A DNA stretch of 64,000 nucleotides from Phaeosaccion multiseriatum (Eukaryota > Ochrophyta, other classes): contig OZ218958.1 of NCBI GenBank assembly GCA_965112735.1, positions 992,001 to 1,056,000 of the forward strand, in the 5' to 3' direction. The notes beneath the pieces are model-generated. The model was given only the letters and a program-made list of their open reading frames with translations. It did no database searches and was not told the origin of the DNA. Position 1 is the stretch's first letter. The number at the start of each line of letters is the position of its first letter. Shown here one piece after another: positions 1 to 11,299 of this stretch. Both the position numbers and the translations under genes were made by a program.

Positions 1-3000
1 CTCGCGGATGGTCAGAGGGGTGGAGGAGGGGGGGGGGGGTATGCATCTGCGCCGTCGCCCGCTGGAGTTGGGCAGCATGGGGGTAGCACTGTCGCCGCCG
101 CCGCCGCCACGGCTGCTTCTCCTCCGGTGCCAGTAGTGGGGGTGAAGGGTGAGGATGGGGGAGCTGTGAATCACCTCACCCCAGCGCTTGTGAAGATGGA
201 GGACACGTTGGTGATACAGCCACAGCAGCCGCAGCACTTGAAGGCTGCTGGAGCGGGGACTCACATGATGTCCAAGCTTGCCCCTTCTTCGTCTGCTGAA
301 GCAGCTACTACGCACGCGGGGACGAGAAGCCAAGTGAAGGCAGAGCAGCACCAGCAAGAGAAGGTCAAGACAGAGCAAGAGCAGATCAAGGCAGAGGCGT
401 ATAATGGCAACGCGCCCCTTCCAGAGGCGCTCAAGGCGAACAGCAGGGCCTACAAGGCCAGAGACTTGCCCCACGCCCCAATGTCGCGGTACATTGAGAG
501 GCGCGTGCATCATTTGCTGGCGGTGCTGGCACGACAGCAGGAGGAGAGGGACGCTGCAGCAGACAAGCGGAGGTCCAGCAGAGGCGTCGTGTCCGGGGGG
601 GGGGCAGTGGCAGCAGCGGGAGCACCAGTGGGAGCACCAGCACCAGTACCAGCAGCGCCAGCAGCGCCAGCAGCGCCAGCAGCAGGAGGAGCACCAGCAG
701 CAGGAGGAGCACCAGCTGGTGATACAGCAGCAGGAAGGCACAACAAGCCTGGCAGGCAGGAGGCGGCAGGAGCGGTGAGCATCCGACTGGTATCTAGCGT
801 GGATGGCTACCACGACGTGAGTAGGGTGGTGCGGGAGGCGTTTGCCGCTCCCGAAGGCCTCCAGAACGTTCCGGAGCGCCTGGACTACTGTTCCAAGGCG
901 CTGGTGATGTTCCAGGAGGTGGACGGGGTGGACGTGTGTCTGTTCAGCATGTATGTGCAGGAGTACGGGGCGGATGCACCGGACTGCAACGCCCGGAGGG
1001 TCTACATTAGTTACCTCGACAGTGTGGAGTATTTCCGGCCGCGCACCGCACGTACGCAAGTCTATCAGGTGCGCTATTACGACAGAGGCCCAACCGCCGC
1101 TCACGGCTTGGATCTCGTCGTATATGCGTCGCACTTGTCCATCTCTGGGGTTTGGTGGGCATGTTTCTGTCTCCTTCGTGTGTGTGTGTGTGTTCCCCCT
1201 GTTTTCTCCACTTTAGCGTTTCGTCTCTCCAACTAAAATCTGCATTTCGTCATCATATACACACGCCCAACTAACCAAGTACCCAACCAACCAACCAACC
1301 AACCAATGCGAGCAGGAGATTCTAGTGTCTTACCTCGACTGGGTGAGGCGACGCGGATTCAAGTCCGCACACATCTGGAGCTGCCCTCCGCAGCGCGGCA
1401 ACAACTTCATCTTCTGGTGCCATCCTGCCCATCAGCGGACCCCGTCCAGAGAGCGACTTGTCGACTGGTATCGAACCATGTTACGGCGAGCGGAGCAGCT
1501 GGGCGTCGTGCGTAAGGTGGACAACTTGCATAGCAAGTGCTTCCAAGAGGTGGCCAGAGTGCTGCATCTTCATCGGACAGGGGCGGCGGAAGACAGCGAG
1601 CTGAAACCCCCCTTGCCCCCCGTGTTTGAGGGTGACTACTGGATGGAGGAGGCGGCGCGTTTGGCCAAGCTCGTGGAGAAGAAGAGCGACGCGGACTTTG
1701 TGGCCGAGCATTTGTCGCCGATTGACCTCTGCAGGTACGTGCATGGGTGGATGCGTGTATGTGTGTGCGTGCGTGTGTGGGTGCGTGTGTCAAGGGTTAG
1801 AAGCGGAGACGTAAGGGGGGGGGGGAGGGGAGGGAAGCAGAAGGGGCTGGCGGTCGGGTGGGGCGGTTTGGTGTGCCTTGCGGGTGTTCATCCATTCCGT
1901 TACGGTTATTTGCTTACACATCGCATGCTGCCTCGAGGTACATTGCTCCCCCTCATCCACCTTGATCCTTGACTCACTCCGTTTTGTCTTTCCTCTGCGC
2001 TGCATCTTTTTCCGGTCTGTATCTGCGCCTCTCGTCTCTTTGCCTGTCTGTCACTCTCTCTCTGTCCCCAATAACAGGTCTGCTCTGGAAGAGCTGTGTG
2101 CAGACCCCCGCAGCGCCCCCTTCCTGGCACCGGTGGATCCCGTCGCACACGACTGCGCCGACTACTTTACGTGAGTGTATGTGTGTGCGTGTGTGCATGC
2201 CGATTTGTGTGTTGTTATTGTGTGTCTCTCTCTCTACCCGTTGTCGTCGTTGTGCTCTCTGTTGCATACGCACTCACCCACCCTCGCACCCACCAACGCT
2301 CGCACGCACCCACGCACCCCGCTCGTCTCGACAGCATTGTCAAGCACCCTATGGACCTCGGTCTAGTGCGGCAGAAGCTTGAGGGTGGCAAGTACAGTAC
2401 AGCAGCTCTCTTCGCCGCCGACGTTCGCCTCACCTTCAACAACAGCACCACCTACAACCCGCCCAGGCACCCCGTTCACGCCTCTGCTCGGTACCTGTCC
2501 ACTTGTTTTAACCGCAGTGTGTCTCGCTTGCTCAAGCAGATGAAGGAGAGACTGGGGAGGAACGTGTCGTTGGCAGACGTGTGCTTGGATGAGGAGGTGG
2601 AGGAGGTAGAGCTCAGTCCACGAGCCAAGGACGAGGTGGGATTCTCTCGCCTCGGGCCCGGTGAGCGGGAAGACGGGGCCGGGGGAGGAGAAGGAGGAGG
2701 ACGGAAGCGGTCGGGTAGTCAGCACTCCGCGTCTGCAGCCAAGAGCCTGGCAGCTGCGGACGGGACCAAGTCGTCGCCATCGGAGAGTGAGGCTGTCGAC
2801 ACTTCATCTGCCACCGCAGGCCGAGGGGCAGGTGTGGTCAAGAGCAGCAGCAGCAGCAGCATCGGTACCGGGAGTGCATCGTCGTCTTCCCCCATCACAT
2901 CCGCCGTTGCTGCAGGTGCTGCTGCGGCTGTTGCTGTGACCGGTGCTTCTGCTTCCCTTCCCGACGTTTCGGACCACCCCCCAACTCCGCTTCCAAGCCT

Positions 3001-3431
3001 GTGTAATCGAGGCCGCATGGCGTCCATGTCGTTTAGCAATTTCTACGGTGCTGAGAATGCCGCTCTGCGAAGACAGGACAGTCTGTCGTCGGCCAGTTTG
3101 CATGACCTTGTGAGGGTTGACTCATCATCGTCGGCGGGCGTTGACGACCTGGGTGGTGGTGTAGAGGCAGCAGGCAGCAACACCACCACCGAGAATGGCG
3201 CCAGCACCAGCGGTCAAGCAAGAAGCTTTTCGCATCCGCCCTGGTCTGCGGCGGGCGGTGTTGGGCTCAAGGAGGAGTCGCCTGCCAACAGAGACGCACA
3301 ACGGACACCACATGGAGAGCGGGGAGGGCGCTTGGAGAGCCTGGAAGAAGACGGGGGGGATGGAGACGGTGGGGATGGGTACGGCGATGCCATGTCGGTG
3401 TGCAGCGAAGGAAGCGGGGCTGTTGGTGATA

Positions 3432-3465
<34 letters not shown>

Positions 3466-5282
3466 GGCAGTTGGTGATGGGTTGTTGATACAGCAGCAGC
3501 AGCAGCCGGAAGGGAAGCAGCCGTCCGCGCTGCAGATGAGTATGAGGGGGAAAGTGATGACAGGCTTCCCTCTGACAAACGCGGTACCTGCTGCCGCTCC
3601 GAGGGCCAGCACCACCGCCAGCCGAAGCAGCAGCAGCAGTAGCAGCAGCCCCCCCCTGACCGGAGCCACCGCAGGGTCTAGTCTTTCTGAGCTTTCCGTC
3701 TCGAATCCTCGAAAGGGCGCCAGAGCGAGCAAATTAAGCAAGAAGGTCCTCAAGAGCACAGCAGGAGCAGCAGGAGCAGCAGGACCAGCAGGAGCAGCCC
3801 GATCGGAGGTCCTCAGCAGCAGCAGTAGGACCAGCAGCAGCGTCCCGAACCCCCCAGGGGGCATCCCCAACGTCCCGGGGGGGTCGGCGGCTCCAGACTC
3901 TGGCACGGGCACGAGTACTGCTTGCAGTGGCAGCCCCCCCCCCCCTCCTTCCCATGCATGCACCCCCCCCTGCCCGCCAACTGAGCGCCTCCGCCCCGGG
4001 TAGTAGTAGCACCCCGAGTACCGGGGTCAGCTGTAGTAGTGCCGTGGTGGTCGGAGAGGCGGGACGAGGTGGGGACAGCGGTGTTGGTGGTGGGGGTGGC
4101 GGTGGTGGTGGCGGTGGCGGCGGCGGAGTGGCTCGGGGCTGGGGAGGAGGTTCCGAGGATGGGCACGAAGGGCACGCTGGCTACAGCTCGGAGAATGGGT
4201 CCACGGGCACCAATGGTACGTGTGGTACCTCAGGCACTGGGCGAAGCGGCAGTCGAATGAGCAGTTTGGTGAACGGTCTGCCTTGCCAGCGGACAGTCAA
4301 GGGCAAGAAGACCAAGTGGTTGCTGTCTCAACTGTGCAAGGGGGTGGACAGGATGAAGCGTGACTTGCTCGTTGTGGAGCTGGCGCCGTGGGATGAACCG
4401 CTCCCGGCGGGCAAGCCGAGGTCGGACGAGTCGGCGGCACAGTCGCAGGAGGAGGAGGAGGCAGGTGGGGCGAGCAGACGAGAAGGGCTTCGGGAACCCA
4501 AGCCTAGGGAAGAGGTACTGCAAAGACAGGGGCTCGCCGGTAGAGCAGGCGCGGGCCGAGGAGGAGGTCGAGGGGCTTCAGCTCTGCTCGAGCCAGGGGA
4601 AGGAGGTCGGGAGTGGGAAGCTGCAGTGCCCCTGCCTGCTGATTTGAAGCTGCACCCGTTGACGTGTGCGGACCCCGATCCGACCGTTACGCGGCCCTTG
4701 CTGGATTCGAGGCACACACTGCTGGAGACGTGTCAGTTCCGTCACTACCAGTATGACTCCCTTCGTCGGGCCAAGCATTCGTCGGCGATGATGCTTTACC
4801 ACCTACATCGCCCGGAGAGCCACAGTCTCAACCCCTTCTGCTCGAGTTGCAAGGAGCCCATGCGAGACGTTCGATGGCACTGTCCAAGCTGCACAGACTA
4901 CGACCTTTGCAACGATTGTGAGCCGAGGTCCTTCGTCTTGCACCCCGGCCACTTGCTCACCCCCTGTCGCGTAACGTTTGCAGTAGCGGAGAGCAGCGAT
5001 GACGCCAACGGTGGTGGTGGCGAGCAGGGAGGGGCGGTGATGGGGTCTACCTCTGTTACTGCTGCTGCTGCTGCTGTTGCTGGCGGTGGAGGTGGAGGTG
5101 GTGGTGCTGCCGATGTGCCTGCAGATGCACAAACGACAAGAGGGGCTCCTGCTTCTGCCGCGGAGACTGCACACGCTACGGCCGTACCACCAACTTGTGC
5201 GGCCGGCGGGGATGCTGGAGCTGCTGGGGAGGAGGGTCCGGGCGCCACCAGTGGCGATGCCTTTCCCAGTGCTGGCGAGTGA
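1..5282 (+). CDS. CBP/p300-type histone acetyltransferase with internal bromodomain (5' partial)
   Basis: Acetylates histone lysines in the nucleus as a transcriptional coactivator. Exons read as 1-1068, 1316-1734, 2078-2170, 2335-about 3999 and about 4079-5282. The first frame is open from base 1, so the start lies outside the window. The KAT11 core is clear: VQEYGADAPD, RRVYISYLDSVEYFRPR, then IWSCPPQRGNNFIFWCHP and LVDWYRTML, which keep the p300 residues equivalent to Asp1399, Trp1436 and Tyr1467. After FEGDYWMEEAARL comes a bromodomain (about 2079-2540; PFLAPVDP, VKHPMDLG, FNNSTTYN), then about 500 residues rich in Ser, Ala, Gly and Gln. The catalytic domain then resumes (DSRHTLLETCQFRHYQYDSL) and is followed by a ZZ zinc finger (about 4838-4925; CSSC, CPSC, CNDC). 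No TAZ finger is seen. The frame changes at about 3934-4078, by a poly-C indel or a 79-nt intron at 4000-4078. Family assignment is secure; the exact join is not. Confidence 0.9.
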
Positions 5283-5952
5283 ATGCTAACCTGCTGTAAC
5301 TACTGTAACTGCCTCGGGGTTGCGAGAGATTGTTGCCAGCAGAGGGTTGAGTGAGTGTGAGGAAAATGTGTCAGAAGGCAGGGGGACCAAAGAGGAGAGA
5401 GGGAGAAGGGGAGAGAAGCATAGCAGAGAGTGAGAGGGAGAGAGAGGGAGAGAGGGGGGGTGAGGGAGGGATGGCAGAGAGAGAGAGAAGGGGGGAGGGA
5501 GGGGGACAGCAAGGTAGAGAGAGAGGGGGGGGGTGTGGATTGAGGTGAGCAGGAGCAGCAGGAAGGGGACCGAGAGGGTCCATCATTCAATGCTCTGTTC
5601 ATCGCACATTAAGGGGGTTTCGAATCGACTGGCATTGGGTGCCATAGACAACGAACAGCATTTTTTACAGTACAATTAACACAGTAAATGTACGCAATAT
5701 AATAATATTTATATATATTATACACAACCACCCCTTTTTCTGCATAGTTGAACCCTAAACAAGGGGGGGGGGGGGTAGTAGAGGAAAAGAGGATGTGGTC
5801 ATTCATTACACGCACCGAACCGTGACTCAAACCACGCAAGAAAGACCTTTGCTCTGCTGCGCGTGCACCCGGCAGTAGAGCAAAGAGTATGAGGTCATTC
5901 GCATGTGGCTTGAGTCACGGCTCGGTGCGTGTAATGAGGAGCGCATTCGAGT
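5283..5952. other. Convergent intergenic region with nested palindrome
   Basis: Lies between the stop codons of the acetyltransferase (+) and the SSF1-like gene (-). It holds GA-rich repeats at about 5390-5530, an AT-rich stretch at 5650-5730, a G run at about 5764-5776, and a nested inverted repeat at 5804-5936. No open frame here resembles a gene. Confidence 0.7.
5804..5936. repeat. Nested inverted repeat (large hairpin)
   Basis: The outer arms are 5804-5835 and 5905-5936, 32 nt each, with 30 of 32 positions complementary; the two exceptions could form G-U pairs in RNA. Inside them, 5847-5860 and 5872-5885 form a second 14-nt stem with one mismatch. The outer arm contains TGACTCA. It sits just beyond the stop codon of the minus-strand SSF1-like gene and may act in 3' end formation for both convergent genes, or be a fold-back mobile element. 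The pairing is seen directly; the role is inferred. Confidence 0.8.
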
Positions 5953-6424
5953 TCAGTTGTCCTCCTCTTGACTTTCTTCTTCGTCTTCGTCCTCCTCTTC
6001 GTCTTCCTCCTCCTCGTCCTCCTCTTCACTGCCTCCTTCTGCTTCGCTGTCTCCGTCCTGGCCCCCCTCTTCGTCGTCGTCGTCCTCACCGTCGTCCTCG
6101 TCGTCGTCCTCGTCCTCCTCGTCGTCCTCCTCCTCGCCAGCTGCCAGCTTCTTCTGGCGCCTCTCCTCTCTGTCCTTGTCCCTTTTCGCCTTCTTTTCTT
6201 CCTCCCGGGCCTTCTTTTTGGCAACATTCTCCGCCTGCGATCACAGATAAATGTCAACACAACCAACCCGACAACACGGGAGTATCAAGGGGGGGGGGGA
6301 GGAAGGACGATTGCAGGTATGTTAGAAAACCTACAGGACGACAAGAGGACATGTGAGCAATCGCACGTGATCCCTATATTCTGGAACGGTACCTCTCTCT
6401 CGCCCACATTCCCTCCCGCCCTGT

Positions 6425-6459
<35 letters not shown>

Positions 6460-6773
6460 CCCGCCCCTCCTTCCCTCCCTCCCTCTCCCTGCCTGCCTCC
6501 CTGCCCCTCCCTCCCTCCCTCCCTCTCTCCCTCCCTCCCTGCCTGCCCCTCCCTCCCCCTTCCTCCCTCCGTCCCTCCCTCTCTGCCCATGTGCCTGCCC
6601 GTATGCCTGCCGCTGTACACACCTGCTCGGCCTTTCTCTTCCGTCTGAGGCGATCTTTCTCCTCCACCTTGGCCTTTGTTGCCGCAGCCTCCTCGGGCGT
6701 CTTGTGAATGTACGAGTGGTAGAGGGTGGCACCATTGCACAGACCACGCTCCACCTGATGAAACGTCCGATAA

Positions 6774-6804
<31 letters not shown>

Positions 6805-7384
6805 GGAGAGACAAAGAGAGACAGAGGGAGGAGAAGAGGGAAGAGAGTAAGAGGGAGAAAGAGATAATCAGAGAGAGACAGAATGAGGGAGAGAAGATGG
6901 ATAGATAACAAAGGAAAACAGATGCACTAGAGAGATGTCGATAGTTTTGGAAGTAATCGCTGCTCAACCTGCTCTCTCCCGCCGGCATCTCCTCTCTCTT
7001 ACGCTTACTTACTCGTTCGTACAACTACGATATATATAATATATATAACATATAATATATATAATATGCATAACATATAATATTAATACTTCTATAATAC
7101 TTCCATAATTTGTATATATATTCTCTCTCTATATATATATATATATATTGCGTACCTTCATGAGTTGCAGCGACATCCTGGGGCCAAGCTCCTGCAGCTT
7201 GATGGCGCTCTTCTGCGCTTTGCTGTTGCCCCTCCCCACATACCTAAGCGCACACACACACAAACACATATGCGCACAACACAGACACACAATTGTAAGG
7301 TTGGGTGTTGGTTTCTGGGGCTGACTCCTTGTAGTCCAGACATACTGTCTCTATCGATCCTCACGCACCGTAGCGGGGCCAAGT

Positions 7385-7424
<40 letters not shown>

Positions 7425-8826
7425 TACACACAGGTACACACACGCACACACAAACACACACACCCACACCCACACACAGATACACACACACATTTCTCAT
7501 CTATACCCACGTATCATCACGTACCGATCGGGTAGCACCACCTTCGCGTCTTCGTCCTCCGCCTCGCTATCACTCAGCCCTCCGGCGCCCCCCAGCCCAT
7601 TGACATAGTCACTAATGTCCTCCAGGCGGTGAAGGTCGGGCGTTTTGGCCTGCACAACCTTCTTGACGGCCCTTGTTAGACCCGAGGGGACGGCTGTCAC
7701 CAGGTAGTGACGCATCAGAACCTGAGGGGTTCCGTTGTTCCGTGGTATCGGTGGGGTTCGGTGGGGCGAGAGAGAGAGAGAGAGAAGGGGGGTGTAGTAT
7801 GTCAGCGGGTGTGTAGCATGTCAATGGGTGGGTGGGCGTGTGTGTCGTCTGTATGTATGGAGCAGAGGAGGGAGGAGGGAGCGTTGGGTGTGTCGGCAAG
7901 GCAATATTTCATATTTCTAGTCTTTTTCGTCTACTTCTGTGACTTTACACCAAAATAGAGTTCATTCAGTTCCTCAACTTCAAGGGTAAGAGCACCGGGG
8001 AAAAACTACACATCCAGCCGCCAAGCACTAGCCCACCCCCCCGGGGGTCTTTGTTATCTTCTGACACTCACTGAGTAACCTCCTCCGTCTTTTAACAAAC
8101 ATGAATCACTCACCTCCTCCGTGTCTTTGTTATAGTCGAACAGCACAACCCTTCGGCACTCCGCCAGCTTGACGTAGCTCACATTGATCTGCGGAAACAT
8201 GTTCTGCGAGATCGAGAAGATGGCAGCAGACGGGGGATAGATGGCAGCAGATGAGGCATTGATGGCAGCAGATGGAGGATAGATGCTAGAGGGGTAGGTT
8301 AGAGGGAAGGGAGGTAGGTAGGTGGGTAGGTAGGTGGGTAGGTAGGTGGGTGGGTAGGTAGGTAGGCAGAGATGTAGGTAGATATGTAGATAGGCAGGGA
8401 GGATAGGAACTTGGTTGGTCATATATGTATGTGCTAATGTACGCTCGTACCTGGAATGTGATCTTCATGAGCTTGACCTGTGATGCCGCAGAGGAGTCGC
8501 CAAAGTTGTTGAGTATCACCAACGGGGCGGTGCGAAACGCCACGGAGGCCTCCAGAGGCCTCTTATGCAAAGAGCGCACGTGGCGAGTGAGAGAGTACTT
8601 TACCACCTTAAAGGTCAGTGTAGGGCCCTCGGGGGCGCGGGTTATCCGGTATGTCAGGCTGGAAACAGCGGTGACGGGAAAACCGCCAAGTGAGGAGAGA
8701 TGGTGAGAGAAGAGACGGTGGAGGAGGGTTTGGGGGGGGGGGGGGGGGGGGGTGGAGGTGTTGGTGGGTGTGAGGTTGGTTGGAGGGAGGCAGAGAGAGA
8801 GAGAAAGGGAGAGAGAGAGGGAGAGG

Positions 8827-8857
<31 letters not shown>

Positions 8858-9822
8858 AGAGAGAGATGAGATAGAGAGACAAGACAGACGGAGAGAGAAA
8901 GAGAGGGAGAGAGAGGGGGGGGGGGGGGGAGGGACTACTCAATATCAAGCTGTTTATACTTCTCGCTCAGAGTTCTCTCTCTGGCTCTAATCTCTCTCTC
9001 TTTCTCTCCTGCCTTCGACTCTCTTTCTCTCTCTTCTCTTCTCTCTCTCCCTCTCCCTCTCCCTCACACAGCCACACACACACGCCGCACAGTCCACACA
9101 CACACACACGCAGGCACGCACCTGGCGCTGGTCTGGCTGAGCATGAGCAAATGGGTGATGCCCAGAGGGCCGCACACCTCTACGTAGTCCTTCAGAGTGT
9201 TCTTGGAACGTTCGCGAAGGTTCCGCGCAGTGTTAGGCTCCATCATGCGGCGTAAGTCAGAGATCAAGTCGTGCACATTCTGGTGCACCTGTTTGGTACA
9301 ATAGGGAGGGGTGACGCCAGTTGTGGGGAGGGGGGAGGATGGGGTGAGATGAGGGGATAGGGGGGGAGATGGCGATGAGGAGGAGAAGGGCCTTCTTGTT
9401 CACAATTCACTCTTTTGTCCTCTGTTTCTGACGCACCTTTCCTTTTCGAAAGACAAAACTCTTGGGCACCCTCTGCTCCCCCTGTTCATCGGCAGTGAGG
9501 GCGGCTCCCTTTGGCCCCTCCCCGAGGTTGTGCGTGTGGGTCTTTCTCTGTTGTGTTGGAACAAAAAGAGACAGACATGCAAAGGGGGGTGAGGAAGCAA
9601 GAGTCCCCGAGTCCAAGAGGAGCAATGCAGGGGTGTGGGAGGGGGGTCAGCAAGATGTCAAGGTGTGTGGGTGTGCCTACCGACCAAGCTCGAGCTGTGG
9701 GCCCATCAATCGTCACCATCACCACCACACCAGCAACACCACTGCGGGGATATGGAAGAGGTCGATCTGAGCACCGACAAGCTTTCTCTCTTACGTACCC
9801 TTCTTCCTCCTTTCTTGGGCAT
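5953..9822 (-). CDS. SSF1: Ribosome biogenesis protein SSF1/Peter Pan (Brix domain)
   Basis: Nucleolar Brix-family factor needed for 60S subunit assembly. Nine exons on the complement: 9799-9822, 9437-9547, 9122-9288, 8451-8658, 8114-8203, 7525-7721, 7156-7243, 6623-6754, 5953-6234. They join in phase to give 432 residues, close to yeast Ssf1. The start is a 24-nt exon (MPKKGGRR) followed by a basic KTHTHN segment. Family blocks in order: [96 protein letters not shown], and [19 protein letters not shown]. The C-terminal exon is a highly charged Lys/Arg then Asp/Glu tail, usual in this family. The gene is divergent from the TMEM87-like gene, with 467 bp between starts. Introns hold CA, AT and GA repeats. 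Confidence 0.93.
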
Positions 9823-10289
9823 CGGGGCACGCCGCTCTTTGTCTTTTGCAGCCTTCTGTTTAGAATGAGACCCCCTTTAGGAGAGCCGATGTTCCCCACC
9901 TCCTTCTGGCAAAAGATGAGGAACCGCTGCTGCCGAGTCCCGTCGCCAACAATCCTCCCTTCCACCTCCCCTCCTCTCCTCTATCCTTTTCAGCTGTGCG
10001 ATTATACTGGAAGGCCGGCTCCAAAGTCGCTTACGCTGCTCCGCCGCCACCCCCGCTCCTGCTCTCCAGCTGCTCCTGGTCTGCTCTGTTCTTCTGTCTT
10101 TCTTCTCGGAAGGCCCTGTGCCGCTGGTGGTTGGCTGTTGTTTCTTTGTTTACGTTTGCTTATCGTCTCCCTCTGGTTGGTTGGGCTCTGTCGCCGGAGG
10201 GCCCGTATACCTCCATCTCTTACGTAAGGGACCCTCACACGATCTCAACGATCCAATCAGCATATTTCGTGAGGGCGTGTGAGGGCAGG
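9823..10289. promoter_or_regulatory. Putative bidirectional promoter (SSF1 / TMEM87-like)
   Basis: The 467 bp separate two divergent start codons and presumably contain both promoters and 5' UTRs. It is CT-rich on the plus strand. I see no TATA box or other motif that can be assigned with confidence. Confidence 0.4.
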
Positions 10290-11243
10290 ATGAGGGTAAG
10301 GGAGAGATCGCCATTGCGGCAGAGAGTATCTCTTCTCTTTGTGCTCGTGGCGGCTGCGTTGAACCTGGTGGGCGCCGATATCTACCACTACAATGACCTT
10401 AAAGTCGGGGTAAGGAAAAAGGAGAGAGGGAGGGCAGGGGAAGCTACAGGCAGAGAGGGGTGGTGGGGATTGCAAGTTCTCTTGATGTCGATGCACGTGG
10501 AAGACTGGGTAGTGGATAATGGCCTCGCAAGTTGGTGGAGATACTCTAGTCTTGGCCGAGGCAAAGGCTTGCAGCAGTGACCTCTTTTATAAGAGAAGAA
10601 ATGAATGACCGCGTGGGGAAGTAAGTCTTTCCATCTGCCTCAGAACAAATGCGGACAGAGAGGGAGGAGAGTTTCAGGGAAGATCACATCATTTTGCCTG
10701 TCCTGCCACCTACCTTTCGCACAGAGTGGGAACACATCTGGACTCTTACCACCATCGCAAAAGACCGTCGCAGCTCACTTTCTCTCCCTCTCCCTACCCC
10801 CTTTCTCCTTCCTCCTCCTACTGCTACTGCTTGCTGCTGCTACATACCCCCGACTCTCTCCCTGGCCTTCGCCTTCCCCCTCCCCTCCCTCTCTCCCCTT
10901 GTCCCGTAGCCGAACAAGCTCATCTACCGCGAGTCGGGCATGTTCAGCCACGACGACGCTCCCGCCAAGAGCGCCCCTGGACACGGTGACAGCTTCATCA
11001 AGCTCTCGTAAGTCACCAATACTTCACCCCCCTCTCTCTCTTGTGTTTACTTTCTCTTCTCCGTCTCCCTCTGCCTCTCCCGCTCTTTCTGTCTTACTCT
11101 CTTTCTGTGTGTGTCTGTCTCTCTGTCTGTGTGTGTGCCTTGCCCATCTCTCTCTCTATGTGTGCACGCTCTCCTCTTTCGTCCATGCAAACCCACCCCC
11201 TCCTCACCCCATGGGTGTCGCCCTTCTTTGCTTCCACGCATCA

Positions 11244-11299
<56 letters not shown>

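Noticed and set aside
5895-6266. Arg/Thr-rich 123-residue protein on the minus strand
   Set aside because: Wrong-frame shadow of the acidic C-terminal exon of the SSF1-like gene.
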